From positions 62,001 to 126,000 of the forward strand of contig NZ_ACZV01000003.1 of assembly GCF_000176235.1 (NCBI RefSeq): a DNA stretch of 64,000 nucleotides, in the 5' to 3' direction. The stretch is from Vibrio orientalis CIP 102891 = ATCC 33934. GTDB lineage: Bacteria > Pseudomonadota > Gammaproteobacteria > Enterobacterales > Vibrionaceae. This document shows, piece by piece, positions 38,908 to 47,615 of the stretch (positions within the stretch are counted from its first letter, which is position 1; every line of letters starts with the position of its first letter). The notes under the pieces are model-generated. The model did not search any database, was not told where the DNA came from, and saw only the letters and a list, made by a program, of their open reading frames with translations. The translations under genes were made by a program, and so were the position numbers.

Positions 38908-39212
38908 CTCACTGTTTAAAACAGCCTAATTACAGCAAAGCCGTCACTAATGTGGCGGCTTTTTTGGTTGTTAGAGCACAAAACCGCCCCGTCAAATGGC
39001 TCGAAAGTGACCAGTTTTGTTACCTTGGTAGCAAAATCGCCACCCAACTCTGGCTGATTAGACCAGTAAATTGCTGCTAAATGCGCTGAATTAGCTATAA
39101 TCTGGGTCTATTTCAAAGATCCAGACCAATTTCTTACAAAGAAATCATGCTGAATCCGCGATAATATGGGAATATCTAAGTTCGTCTCATGTATTAGGAA
39201 GATAGCGACACA
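38908..39212. promoter_or_regulatory. acs-aroQ gap with probable aroQ-accBC promoter
   Basis: 305 bp without ORF. After the acs terminator, a perfect -10 TATAAT lies at 39096-39101. The best -35 is TTGCTG at 39071-39076, a long 19-bp spacing. This would place the transcript start about 105 bp before aroQ. Confidence 0.45.
38937..38967 (+). terminator. Terminator of acs
   Basis: Stem AAAGCCGTCAC/GTGGCGGCTTT (one wobble) with loop TAAT, followed by TTTTTT. Confidence 0.88.
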
Positions 39213-39662
39213 ATGGCAGCAAAATCACGCATTCTTGTCTTAAACGGTCCAAATCTGAACTTGTTGGGGCTACGTGAACCGGCACATTACGGTTCTCAAA
39301 CGCTTCCACAAATCATCGATTCGCTGACCAAGCAAGCAGCACTTGCAGATGTAGAACTGGAACATCTACAGTCAAATCGCGAGTACGAACTGATTGAACG
39401 AATCCACGCAGCTTATGGCAACGTGGATTTTGTCATTATCAATCCAGCAGCTTTCACACATACCAGTGTGGCACTGCGAGACGCCCTACTTGGCGTTGCG
39501 ATCCCATTTATCGAAGTGCACTTATCTAATGTGCATGCCAGAGAACCTTTCCGTCATCACTCTTATCTGTCCGATAAGGCAGAAGGCGTGATTTGTGGTT
39601 TAGGCGCTCAAGGCTACGAATTCGCTCTGTCTGCAGCACTCAAGCAATTGCAGACAAAGTAA
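39213..39662 (+). CDS. aroQ: 3-dehydroquinate dehydratase, type II
   Basis: Third shikimate-pathway enzyme: dehydroquinate to dehydroshikimate. 149 residues with the type II motifs [17 protein letters not shown] (active-site Asn/Arg/Tyr loop), [18 protein letters not shown] and [21 protein letters not shown] (catalytic His). It leads an aroQ-accB-accC row; this arrangement is common in gammaproteobacteria. The accB gene begins 79 bp downstream. Ribosome site AGGAAG precedes the ATG. Confidence 0.97.
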   Translation: MAAKSRILVLNGPNLNLLGLREPAHYGSQTLPQIIDSLTKQAALADVELEHLQSNREYELIERIHAAYGNVDFVIINPAAFTHTSVALRDALLGVAIPFIEVHLSNVHAREPFRHHSYLSDKAEGVICGLGAQGYEFALSAALKQLQTK

Positions 39663-39741
39663 CTTAATTACTTTAAGAGTAAACAAACACTCTGCAGCTC
39701 TCAGGAGCTGTCTTATTCACAAGATAAAAGAGAAAGAAAAA

Positions 39742-40197
39742 ATGGATATCCGTAAAATCAAGAAGCTTATCGAGTTAGTAGAAGAGTCTGGCATTGCTGA
39801 GCTAGAGATCTCTGAAGGTGAAGAGTCGGTACGCATCAGCCGTAACGGTGCAGCGGTACCTGCGCCTGTACATTACGCAGCAGCACCTGCGCCTGTAGCA
39901 GCACCTGCTCCAGCAGCGGCACCTGCTCCAGTAGCAGAAGCGGCAGCACCAGCAGTTCCTGCGGGCCACCAAGTTCTTTCTCCAATGGTAGGTACTTTCT
40001 ACCGTTCTCCAAGCCCAGACGCGAAATCATTCGTAGAAGTTGGCCAAAGCGTTAGCGCTGGCGACACGCTATGTATCGTTGAAGCAATGAAGATGATGAA
40101 CCAAATCGAAGCTGACAAGTCTGGTGTTGTTACTGCAATCCTAGTTGATGACGGCCAACCAGTTGAATTCGACCAACCACTTGTTGTTATCGAATAA
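39742..40197 (+). CDS. accB: Biotin carboxyl carrier protein of acetyl-CoA carboxylase
   Basis: 151 residues: an N-terminal dimerisation segment ([18 protein letters not shown]), a flexible Ala/Pro linker at about 40-78 built from repeated APAPVA units, and the C-terminal biotinyl domain with the biotin-accepting lysine K117 in [12 protein letters not shown] and the thumb-containing [21 protein letters not shown]. AccC follows after 15 bp. The product carries biotin for fatty-acid synthesis. In E. coli AccB also autoregulates accBC; nothing here proves that. Confidence 0.98.
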   Translation: MDIRKIKKLIELVEESGIAELEISEGEESVRISRNGAAVPAPVHYAAAPAPVAAPAPAAAPAPVAEAAAPAVPAGHQVLSPMVGTFYRSPSPDAKSFVEVGQSVSAGDTLCIVEAMKMMNQIEADKSGVVTAILVDDGQPVEFDQPLVVIE

Positions 40198-40212
40198 TAG
40201 AGGCTCTCTCTT

Positions 40213-41556
40213 ATGCTAGATAAATTAGTCATCGCGAACCGAGGTGAAATCGCACTTCGTATCCTTCGCGCATGTAAAGAATTAGGCATCAAAACAGTTG
40301 CGGTTCACTCAACTGCTGACCGTGACCTAAAGCACGTACTGCTTGCAGACGAAGCAATTTGTATCGGTCCTGCTCGTGGTATCGACAGCTACCTAAACAT
40401 CCCTCGTATTATTTCTGCGGCGGAAGTAACCGGTGCAGTTGCGATCCACCCAGGCTACGGCTTCCTTTCTGAGAACGCAGACTTCGCAGAGCAAGTAGAG
40501 CGCAGCGGCTTTATCTTCGTTGGTCCAAAAGCGGAAACCATCCGTATCATGGGTGACAAGGTTTCTGCTATCACAGCAATGAAAAAAGCGGGCGTACCTT
40601 GTGTACCGGGTTCTGACGGTCCTCTGGATGATGACGAAGCGAAAAACAAAGCACACGCGAAACGTATTGGCTACCCAGTAATCATCAAAGCCTCTGGTGG
40701 CGGCGGTGGTCGTGGTATGCGTGTTGTTCGCTCTGAGAAAGAGCTAACAGAAGCAATCGCAATGACACGTGCAGAAGCAAAATCGTGCTTCAACAACGAC
40801 ATGGTTTACATGGAAAAATTCCTAGAAAACCCACGTCACGTTGAAGTTCAGGTTATTGCTGATGGTCAAGGCGGTGCAATCCATCTAGGTGAACGTGACT
40901 GTTCAATGCAGCGTCGTCACCAGAAAGTTGTTGAAGAAGCACCCGCTCCGGGTATTACTGAAGAGATGCGTAAGTACATCGGTGAACGTTGTACCCGTGC
41001 ATGTCTAGAAATCGGTTACCGCGGCGCAGGTACGTTTGAGTTCCTATACGAAAACGGCGAATTCTACTTCATTGAAATGAACACGCGTATTCAGGTTGAG
41101 CACCCAGTAACTGAAATGGTTACCGGCGTTGATCTAATCAAAGAACAGCTACGTGTTGCAGCAGGTCAGCCTCTGTCATTCACTCAGGATGACATTAAGA
41201 TCCGTGGCCATGCTATCGAGTGTCGTATCAATGCGGAAGACCCAGAGCGTTTCCTACCTTCTCCGGGTAAGATTGAACGCTTCCACGCTCCTGGCGGTAT
41301 GGGTGTTCGTTGGGAATCACACATCTACACGGGTTACACAGTACCTCCTCACTACGATTCAATGATCGGCAAGCTGATCACATTCGGTGAGAACCGTGAC
41401 GTAGCGATTGCTCGCATGAAGAACGCTCTGAGTGAAATGATTATTGAAGGCATCAAAGTGAACGTATCTCTACAAGAGTCGATCATGAACGATGAGAACT
41501 TCCAGCACGGTGGTGCAAACATCCATTACTTAGAGAAGAAACTGGGTCTTCAATAA
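40213..41556 (+). CDS. accC: Biotin carboxylase subunit of acetyl-CoA carboxylase
   Basis: 447 residues, ATP-grasp enzyme that carboxylates AccB biotin. Motifs: [20 protein letters not shown] at the start, [15 protein letters not shown], the glycine-rich [14 protein letters not shown] lid, [15 protein letters not shown] and [26 protein letters not shown]. It is co-transcribed with accB (15-bp gap). Ribosome site AGAGGC. A terminator follows before prmA. Confidence 0.98.
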   Translation: MLDKLVIANRGEIALRILRACKELGIKTVAVHSTADRDLKHVLLADEAICIGPARGIDSYLNIPRIISAAEVTGAVAIHPGYGFLSENADFAEQVERSGFIFVGPKAETIRIMGDKVSAITAMKKAGVPCVPGSDGPLDDDEAKNKAHAKRIGYPVIIKASGGGGGRGMRVVRSEKELTEAIAMTRAEAKSCFNNDMVYMEKFLENPRHVEVQVIADGQGGAIHLGERDCSMQRRHQKVVEEAPAPGITEEMRKYIGERCTRACLEIGYRGAGTFEFLYENGEFYFIEMNTRIQVEHPVTEMVTGVDLIKEQLRVAAGQPLSFTQDDIKIRGHAIECRINAEDPERFLPSPGKIERFHAPGGMGVRWESHIYTGYTVPPHYDSMIGKLITFGENRDVAIARMKNALSEMIIEGIKVNVSLQESIMNDENFQHGGANIHYLEKKLGLQ

Positions 41557-41575
41557 GCCTAGATTCTAAATCTTG

Positions 41576-41604
41576 AAAAATGCTCACTTCGGTGGGCATT
41601 TTTG
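41576..41604 (+). terminator. Terminator of accC
   Basis: Stem AAAAATGCTCAC/GTGGGCATTTTT (one wobble) with loop TTCG-type, ending in T-run. Confidence 0.8.
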
Positions 41605-41693
41605 TTTTAGGGCATTTATTAACCTATAAAAGCGCCCATTTTCTGCTAAACTCTGCGCCAAATCACATCAATCAATGTAAAGAGCTCATACTC

Positions 41694-42581
41694 ATGCCTT
41701 GGATTCAAATCAAACTCAATGCGACCAATGAAAACGCTGAACAGATCGGCGATATGCTTATGGAAGAGACTGGTGCGCTGTCTGTCACCTTCCTAGATGC
41801 GCAAGATACGCCTGTATTCGAGCCTCTACCGGGTGAAACTCGTCTTTGGGGTGATACGGATATCCTAGCGCTGTATGACGCTGAGGCAGACACTCAGTTT
41901 ATTCTTGAGCAAACCAAGCTAAGTGGCTTATTGACAGAAGGCTTTGCTTACAAGGTCGAGCAACTTGAAGATAAAGACTGGGAACGTGAGTGGATGGATA
42001 ACTTCCACCCAATGAAGTTCGGTGAACGTCTATGGATTTGCCCTAGCTGGCGTGAGATCCCCGAGCCAGACGCAGTCAACGTGATGCTCGACCCAGGCCT
42101 TGCATTTGGTACCGGCACTCACCCAACGACGGCTCTGTGTCTTGAGTGGCTAGAAGGTCTAGACCTGACAGGTAAAACTGTTATCGACTTTGGTTGTGGT
42201 TCTGGCATCTTGGCGATCGCCGCGATCAAACTGGGCGCTGAAAAAGTTATCGGGATCGACATTGATCCTCAAGCACTACTAGCTTCTAAAGATAATGCCG
42301 AGCGTAACGGCGTTGCTGACCAACTTGAAGTATTCCTACCTCAAGACCAACCTGAGGGCCTGATTGCTGACGTTGTGGTTGCCAACATTCTGGCCGGTCC
42401 ACTACGTGATCTTTCATCGATTATTAAATCATTAGTGAAGCCAAATGGTGAGCTTGCGATGTCAGGTGTACTCGATACGCAAGCTGAAGATGTCGCTAAC
42501 TACTACCGTGACGAACTTCACATTGATCCTATCAAAGAGCAAAGTGAATGGTGTCGCATCTCTGGTCGCAAGCAAGGCTAG
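41694..42581 (+). CDS. prmA: Ribosomal protein L11 methyltransferase
   Basis: Trimethylates lysines and the N-terminus of L11 with SAM. I start at the ATG at 41694 ([17 protein letters not shown]), giving 295 residues, close to E. coli PrmA (293). The open frame reaches back to 41580, but that part overlaps the accC terminator. The N-terminal L11-binding domain (about 1-95) is followed by the SAM domain with [34 protein letters not shown] and [11 protein letters not shown]. It precedes dusB-fis, the order also known in other gammaproteobacteria. Confidence 0.96.
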   Translation: MPWIQIKLNATNENAEQIGDMLMEETGALSVTFLDAQDTPVFEPLPGETRLWGDTDILALYDAEADTQFILEQTKLSGLLTEGFAYKVEQLEDKDWEREWMDNFHPMKFGERLWICPSWREIPEPDAVNVMLDPGLAFGTGTHPTTALCLEWLEGLDLTGKTVIDFGCGSGILAIAAIKLGAEKVIGIDIDPQALLASKDNAERNGVADQLEVFLPQDQPEGLIADVVVANILAGPLRDLSSIIKSLVKPNGELAMSGVLDTQAEDVANYYRDELHIDPIKEQSEWCRISGRKQG

Positions 42582-42656
42582 ATAAGACTTTGCGAGCTAA
42601 TTGACTGATTTTTGGGCATTTTACGAAAACAATTTGTAAATGCTCAAATATTAGTC

Positions 42657-42693
42657 TTTTCACAGCGCAAAAAAATGCGTAAAATGCGCGCCC
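42657..42693 (+). promoter_or_regulatory. dusB-fis promoter with GC-rich discriminator
   Basis: -35 TTTTCA (42657-42662), 17-bp spacer, -10 TAAAAT (42680-42685), directly followed by GCGCGCCC. A weak -35 plus a GC-rich discriminator is the design of the E. coli fis promoter, which is under stringent and growth-phase control. The spacing to the dusB start at 42721 is short (about 30 bp). Confidence 0.7.
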
Positions 42694-42720
42694 TTGCTGG
42701 TACTAAGCTGTGAAGACGTT

Positions 42721-43683
42721 TTGAAAATCGGAAACCACCAACTTAAGAACAATCTCATCGTTGCCCCTATGGCTGGCGTAACGGATAGACCATTCCGTGA
42801 GTTGTGCCTCCGCTATGGTGCTGGGATGGCCGTCAGTGAAATGATGTCGTCAAACCCAAAGCTATGGAAAACGTCAAAGTCGAAGCAACGCATGGTGCAT
42901 GAAGGCGAATCGGGCATTCGCTCTGTACAGATTGCGGGAGCCGATCCACAGCTTATGGCCGACGCTGCTCAGTTTAGTGTTGAAAACGGTGCGCAAATCA
43001 TCGACATCAACATGGGCTGTCCAGCAAAAAAAGTGAATAAGAAGCTAGCCGGCTCAGCGCTGCTTCAGTATCCAGATATCATCAAAGATATTCTGCAAGC
43101 TGTAGTGAACGCCGTGGATGTCCCTGTGACATTGAAAACCCGTACTGGCTGGGACACAGATAACAAAAACTGCGTCCAAATCGCTAAATTAGCCGAAGAC
43201 TGCGGTATACAAGCTTTGGCCCTTCATGGGCGCACTAAAGCGTGTATGTACAAAGGTGAGGCCGAATACGACAGCATTAAAGCGGTAAAACAGGCGATCT
43301 CTATTCCGGTTATTGCTAACGGTGATATCGATAGCCCAGAGAAAGCTAAATTTGTCCTAGAGTACACCGGGGCAGACGCTTTAATGATTGGACGCCCTGC
43401 CCAAGGTCGTCCGTGGATTTTTCAGGAAATCCAACACTTTTTGGAAAACGGCACCACGATGCCTGATCTTCCTTATTCGGAAGTGAAAGACATCCTGCTT
43501 GGTCATGTGAACGCCCTGCATAGTTTCTATGGAGAGTATTTAGGCCCACGTATCGCGCGTAAGCACGTTGGTTGGTATCTAAAAGAGCATGAGCAAGCGA
43601 GTGAGTTTCGCCCTACCTTCAACGCCATCGACGCAGCTGAGCTGCAACTTGAAGCGTTAGAAGAGTATTTTGATAAAGCCTAA
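42721..43683 (+). CDS. dusB: tRNA-dihydrouridine synthase B
   Basis: FMN enzyme reducing U17 in tRNA. Family alignment ([25 protein letters not shown], compare E. coli [25 protein letters not shown]) puts the start at the TTG at 42721, giving 320 residues; E. coli DusB has 321. An upstream in-frame TTG at 42694 lies in the promoter discriminator and is unlikely. Motifs: [31 protein letters not shown] (catalytic cysteine), [19 protein letters not shown] and [11 protein letters not shown]. fis follows after 72 bp. Confidence 0.93.
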   Translation: MKIGNHQLKNNLIVAPMAGVTDRPFRELCLRYGAGMAVSEMMSSNPKLWKTSKSKQRMVHEGESGIRSVQIAGADPQLMADAAQFSVENGAQIIDINMGCPAKKVNKKLAGSALLQYPDIIKDILQAVVNAVDVPVTLKTRTGWDTDNKNCVQIAKLAEDCGIQALALHGRTKACMYKGEAEYDSIKAVKQAISIPVIANGDIDSPEKAKFVLEYTGADALMIGRPAQGRPWIFQEIQHFLENGTTMPDLPYSEVKDILLGHVNALHSFYGEYLGPRIARKHVGWYLKEHEQASEFRPTFNAIDAAELQLEALEEYFDKA

Positions 43684-43718
43684 TTAGTTGGAGCTACGGC
43701 TTCAAATATGACGGGTAA
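43682..43718. repeat. Remnant of an ERIC-like repeat between dusB and fis
   Basis: TTAGTTGGAGCTA joined to GGCTTCAAATATGACGGGTAA. These are the two ends of the ERIC-like element found at 19823-19965, without its middle. It overlaps the dusB stop by two bases and ends 37 bp before fis. Confidence 0.6.
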
Positions 43719-43755
43719 ACGTTGCATCATAATTAAGAGAAGAGCTAGACCGAAT

Positions 43756-44052
43756 ATGTTCGAACAAAATCTGACTTCAGAAGCATTAACAGTAACTACA
43801 GTAACGTCACAAGACCAGATTACTCAAAAGCCTTTGCGTGACTCTGTTAAAGCATCTCTTAAAAACTACTTGGCTCAACTAAACGGCCAAGAAGTAACAG
43901 AACTATACGAATTAGTTCTAGCTGAAGTTGAACAGCCACTACTAGATACTATCATGCAGTACACTCGCGGTAACCAAACTCGCGCAGCAACTATGATGGG
44001 TATCAACCGCGGTACTCTTCGCAAAAAACTTAAGAAATACGGCATGAACTAA
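43756..44052 (+). CDS. fis: Nucleoid-associated protein Fis
   Basis: 98-residue DNA-binding and bending protein that activates rRNA promoters and shapes the nucleoid. Starts [16 protein letters not shown] and ends with the classical helix-turn-helix [26 protein letters not shown]; length equals E. coli Fis (98). The ATG at 43756 is chosen from family length; the frame extends to 43708. Second gene of the dusB-fis operon. In Vibrio, Fis also affects quorum-sensing small RNAs. A very strong terminator follows. Confidence 0.98.
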   Translation: MFEQNLTSEALTVTTVTSQDQITQKPLRDSVKASLKNYLAQLNGQEVTELYELVLAEVEQPLLDTIMQYTRGNQTRAATMMGINRGTLRKKLKKYGMN

Positions 44053-44077
44053 TCGTTCATTCGAATTCTTGAATTCT

Positions 44078-44112
44078 AAAGCCGGGCTCACATTTGTGAG
44101 CCCGGCTTTTTG
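44078..44112 (+). terminator. Terminator of dusB-fis
   Basis: Perfect 14-bp stem AAAGCCGGGCTCAC/GTGAGCCCGGCTTT with loop ATTT, then TTTGTTG. Confidence 0.95.
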
Positions 44113-44239
44113 TTGCTTGATATATTGTTACCAACAATGTCATGCGAACAAATATTCACCATTCTGTGATCTATTGCGATTGCACAAGGTCAATGTAGCG
44201 ATATAATAATCAATTACGTTTCCGTCTGGGCTCATCTAC

Positions 44240-45217
44240 ATGGTTGATATGCAAAGAGAAGAATGGCTTGGCTTGCTACTCAAAGAGCTGCCAGATCGTC
44301 TGATCGTTATCAACGAGCAAGGCTATGTGGTTGATAGCTTTAGCGAAGATAGCCAAAGCTGTATTACCTACCAGACATGCGAACAACAACCCTTCTATGA
44401 CCTCGCTCCCAGCGTTATCAGCCACCAGCTAATAAGCAGTTTCGAGTTTGCGTTATCAAAGGGACAGCGATGTAGTTTCCGCTACTCGCTCAACCCAAGC
44501 CAACTGCTACAACTGTCGATTGAGGCTTTACAGGAATGGGGGGAAATCGAAGAGCGCTGGTTTGAAGCCACGTTTAAGCCAATCACCCTGTCCAATGGCA
44601 ATCGCTATGTACTGTGGCAAGATAAAGAGATAACTCAATCTCACCTACATGAGACTGAGCTAAAAAGACTGGCAGAAACCGATGAGCTAACCGGTATATT
44701 GAACCGACGTGCCTTTATCCAAGGGCTTGAGTGTGAGTTCAATGCACCAGCTCCATTACTGTTATCCTGTTTAATGCTCGATATTGATCATTTTAAAGAG
44801 ATCAACGATCAGGTTGGCCACCTTTCTGGCGACGAAGTCATTACCCAAGTTGCCCACATTTGCCAAGGGTTAATTCGCTCCAGTGACTATATTGGCCGCT
44901 TGGGCGGAGAAGAGTTTGGCATCGTATTGAGCCGCACTAACGCGATTCAAGCCTACGATATTGCTGAGCGAATTCGTCAATCGATAGAGACTACGCCATG
45001 CCATGTTGATGGGCATATTATCTATCCAACGGTAAGCATCGGTATTGCAGAGCTCAATAGCCAAGTTTCCTCGATTAAAGAATTACTAGTACAAGCAGAT
45101 AAAGCGATGTACTACTCGAAGCAAACGGGTCGCAACCAAGTCACGCTGTATTACGATAGCCTCCCTGAGATCCAACCGAGCAGTGAACTTAAGGCCAACA
45201 TTCGCCGCGCTTCGTAG
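44240..45217 (+). CDS. Diguanylate cyclase (GGDEF domain) with N-terminal PAS-like sensor
   Basis: 325 residues: an N-terminal PAS-like region (about 10-130; LPDRLIVINEQGYVVDSFSED) with no membrane segment, then a GGDEF domain (about 150-310). The active site is GGEEF at 222-226, and RSSD at 213-216 is an intact inhibitory site, so it should make c-di-GMP with product feedback. Other landmarks are DELTGILNRRAF and MLDIDHFKEINDQVGH. Two cysteines at about 42 and 48 (SCITYQTC) could sense redox. The start is uncertain: ATG at 44240 or 44249, neither with a good Shine-Dalgarno. Confidence 0.9.
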   Translation: MVDMQREEWLGLLLKELPDRLIVINEQGYVVDSFSEDSQSCITYQTCEQQPFYDLAPSVISHQLISSFEFALSKGQRCSFRYSLNPSQLLQLSIEALQEWGEIEERWFEATFKPITLSNGNRYVLWQDKEITQSHLHETELKRLAETDELTGILNRRAFIQGLECEFNAPAPLLLSCLMLDIDHFKEINDQVGHLSGDEVITQVAHICQGLIRSSDYIGRLGGEEFGIVLSRTNAIQAYDIAERIRQSIETTPCHVDGHIIYPTVSIGIAELNSQVSSIKELLVQADKAMYYSKQTGRNQVTLYYDSLPEIQPSSELKANIRRAS

Positions 45218-45278
45218 CCCCAACAAACTGGCTTTAAGCAAGCCACTGACTGTCGCAACTCCAACTAATAGATATAAA

Positions 45279-45307
45279 AAAAGATAAGGACAGTGTCCTT
45301 ATCTTTT
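45279..45307. terminator. Bidirectional terminator between the GGDEF gene and cadA
   Basis: Perfect 12-bp stem AAAAGATAAGGA/TCCTTATCTTTT with loop CAGTG, with A-run before and T-run inside the stem, serving convergent genes. Confidence 0.85.
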
Positions 45308-45367
45308 GTCCGACTTATGCTTGAGGGGATTGAGCTGTCGAATTAGGTTGCGAGTTGGCTAGCGAAA

Positions 45368-47503
45368 TTAATCTTTGAGAACTTTCACTGTGTAACTACC
45401 ATCTTGCTGGCGATATAGGCCATGGATATCGGTTTCAAATCCTGGGTAGTGGGCACCAATCTCACACAGCATTTCCAAGAAATCCAATACTGGACGTGAG
45501 CTATCCGTCACCATTTCACCTGGTAGCACCAAAGGCACGCCTGGAGGGTATGGCAAAATCATATTGGCACTAATGCGGCCAACCATATCATTCAGCTGGA
45601 TCTCTTCCACATTACCACTCAGCTCTTGTTGCCACGCTTTGTGCGGTGTGACCTTCATTTCAGGCAGTACATCAAAAGCTTTAAACATCAGTTCAGGTAA
45701 ACGATATTTCTTAGTGAGATCATGGATACCTTGAGCTAAGTCTTGCACGCGCATGCCTTCGTAGAAATGCGGGTCCTCTTGATAGAGTGATGGCAGCATA
45801 TTTCGCACTGTCAGGTTCAAATCGTAACCGCGTTTGAACTCGGTTAATCCACGCAGCAGTTGCATCGCCTTAGACTTATCAATACCAATCGAGAATAGGA
45901 ACAGTAAGTTATATGGACCTGTTTTCTCAACCACGATGCCACGCTCATCAAGGAACTTAGCCACTAGTGTCGCTGGAATACCGCTTTGCTCTAGCTCGCC
46001 CTCTTCACTCATCCCTGGAGTCAGTAAGGTAATCTTGATCGGATCAAGATACATGTGGTCACTGTCGATATCTTTAAAGCCATGCCATGTCTCTTTCGGG
46101 TCAAGCATCCAACACTCTGTCGTGTCGATATTGTCCGGTTGCCAAACATCAAAGAACCAGCTCTCACTTTCTGCTTTAAGGCGTTTGATCTCTTTACGGA
46201 AACGTACCGCGCGATCAATTGAGCTTTGCATCAAGCGACGTCCAGTGTTACCACGCATCATCGCCGCTGCCGTCTCAGTCGACGCCACAATACCGTATTG
46301 TGGCGATGTTGAGGTGTGCATCATAAAGGCTTCATTAAACGACTCTTTGTCGAAGTCACCTTTAATATGAATCATCGAAGCCTGAGAGAAGGCCGCCAGC
46401 AGTTTATGAGTCGATTGAGTTTCATAGAACACTTTGCCCGGCATCGCGTCACCACTCATACCACACTTACCTTGGTAAATTGGGTTGAAGTTAGTGTATG
46501 GCACCCATGCGCTATCAAAGTGAATATGCTTACAATCTAACGATTCTTTAATGAATTGAGTGTTGTAGAGCAAACCATCATAAGTAGAGTTAGTAACCAC
46601 AGCGTAGCTTGGCGCAGAGGCACCTGGAGTCGTCGCCACTTTATCCGCTATCACTTCACGGCTAAATTCACTTTGTGGAATACCACCCAAAATCCCGTAA
46701 GCGTTACGAGTAGGACGGAAGTAAATTGGTGTCACATCGCACATCATCATTAAGTGAGTCAGTGACTTATGACAGTTGCGGTCAACTAACACCGTACTGC
46801 CCGCCGGCGCTGAGTACATACCAACGATCTTGTTTGAAGTCGAAGTACCATTAGTCACGATGTAAGAGCTATCGGCATTAAAAGTATGGGCAATATACTC
46901 TTCCGCCTGCTTGTGTGGACCAGAGTGATCCAGCAACGAGCCTAGTTCAGGCATCGAAATAGAGACGTCCGCCTTGAAGGTATTTGGCCCGTAGAAATCG
47001 TAGAAGATACTCCCTGCCGGGCTTTTTTGAAACGCAGTACCGCCCATATGGCCCGGAGTACAGAAGGTGTATTTGCCTTCATCAACATACTTAAACAGCG
47101 CTTTAGTAAATGGAGGCATGATCGCCGATTTGTACTCTTCCGTCGCTTGATTAATCTTAATCGCAATATCATCGGCCATGCCTAGCGCATACTCGAAGAA
47201 ATTCACGTTAAGGCGTAAATCAGTCAAGCTGATATCCAAGGTCGATTGGTCGTTGGCAAAAGCGTAAACCGGCAGTTTCTCATTCAGTTGATTGATTTCA
47301 CGACATAGGTCTAGTGAGTACTTGTCCCAGTCAAATAACACACCACAAATACGTGGGTTCATTTCTAGCATTTTAATCAGGTCTTTATCATCAACAGGAT
47401 AAACAACTTGATAGCCAGATTGCTCTAGCGCTTGGTGAAGTTGACGTACAGGCTCTTCTTTAAAGAACACACCCATATGGTTCAAGATGGCAAATATATT
47501 CAT
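45368..47503 (-). CDS. cadA: Inducible lysine decarboxylase
   Basis: Converts lysine to cadaverine and CO2, consuming protons during acid stress. 711 residues from the ATG at 47503 (MNIFAILNHMG; ribosome site GGAG), close to E. coli CadA (715). Domains: N-terminal wing (about 1-130), PLP core with K367 in ETQSTHKLLAAF, the same residue number as in E. coli, plus TNGTSTSNKIVG, HFDSAWVPYTNF and the C-terminal segment. A speF/ornithine decarboxylase reading is less likely because cadB and cadC are neighbours. The frame extends to 47542, but that start lacks support. Confidence 0.97.
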   Translation of the reverse strand: MNIFAILNHMGVFFKEEPVRQLHQALEQSGYQVVYPVDDKDLIKMLEMNPRICGVLFDWDKYSLDLCREINQLNEKLPVYAFANDQSTLDISLTDLRLNVNFFEYALGMADDIAIKINQATEEYKSAIMPPFTKALFKYVDEGKYTFCTPGHMGGTAFQKSPAGSIFYDFYGPNTFKADVSISMPELGSLLDHSGPHKQAEEYIAHTFNADSSYIVTNGTSTSNKIVGMYSAPAGSTVLVDRNCHKSLTHLMMMCDVTPIYFRPTRNAYGILGGIPQSEFSREVIADKVATTPGASAPSYAVVTNSTYDGLLYNTQFIKESLDCKHIHFDSAWVPYTNFNPIYQGKCGMSGDAMPGKVFYETQSTHKLLAAFSQASMIHIKGDFDKESFNEAFMMHTSTSPQYGIVASTETAAAMMRGNTGRRLMQSSIDRAVRFRKEIKRLKAESESWFFDVWQPDNIDTTECWMLDPKETWHGFKDIDSDHMYLDPIKITLLTPGMSEEGELEQSGIPATLVAKFLDERGIVVEKTGPYNLLFLFSIGIDKSKAMQLLRGLTEFKRGYDLNLTVRNMLPSLYQEDPHFYEGMRVQDLAQGIHDLTKKYRLPELMFKAFDVLPEMKVTPHKAWQQELSGNVEEIQLNDMVGRISANMILPYPPGVPLVLPGEMVTDSSRPVLDFLEMLCEIGAHYPGFETDIHGLYRQQDGSYTVKVLKD

Positions 47504-47527
47504 TTGGAAATCTCCAAGACGAAAAAA

Positions 47528-47568
47528 GGCGCTCTTTGTCAATTAAGACAATGAGTAAGATGAGCGCC
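47528..47568 (-). repeat. Nested hairpin between cadB and cadA
   Basis: Outer arms GGCGCTC (47528-47534) and GAGCGCC (47562-47568) enclose inner arms TTGTC (47536-47540) and GACAA (47547-47551). It sits 25 bp upstream of the cadA start inside the likely cadBA transcript. It may set differential expression of the two genes. Confidence 0.55.
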
Positions 47569-47615
47569 GTTAGGGGTATTAGGGTTGTCAGTTCAGTAGC
47601 GACTGACGCGATAAA

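Noticed and set aside
41580-41693. Longer N-terminus of PrmA
   Set aside because: This stretch contains the accC terminator, and the family start MPWIQIKLN is at 41694.
45250-45277. Further ERIC-like remnant behind the GGDEF gene
   Set aside because: CGCAACTCCAACTAATAGATATA resembles one ERIC end, but no matching second end was found, so I do not list it as a repeat.
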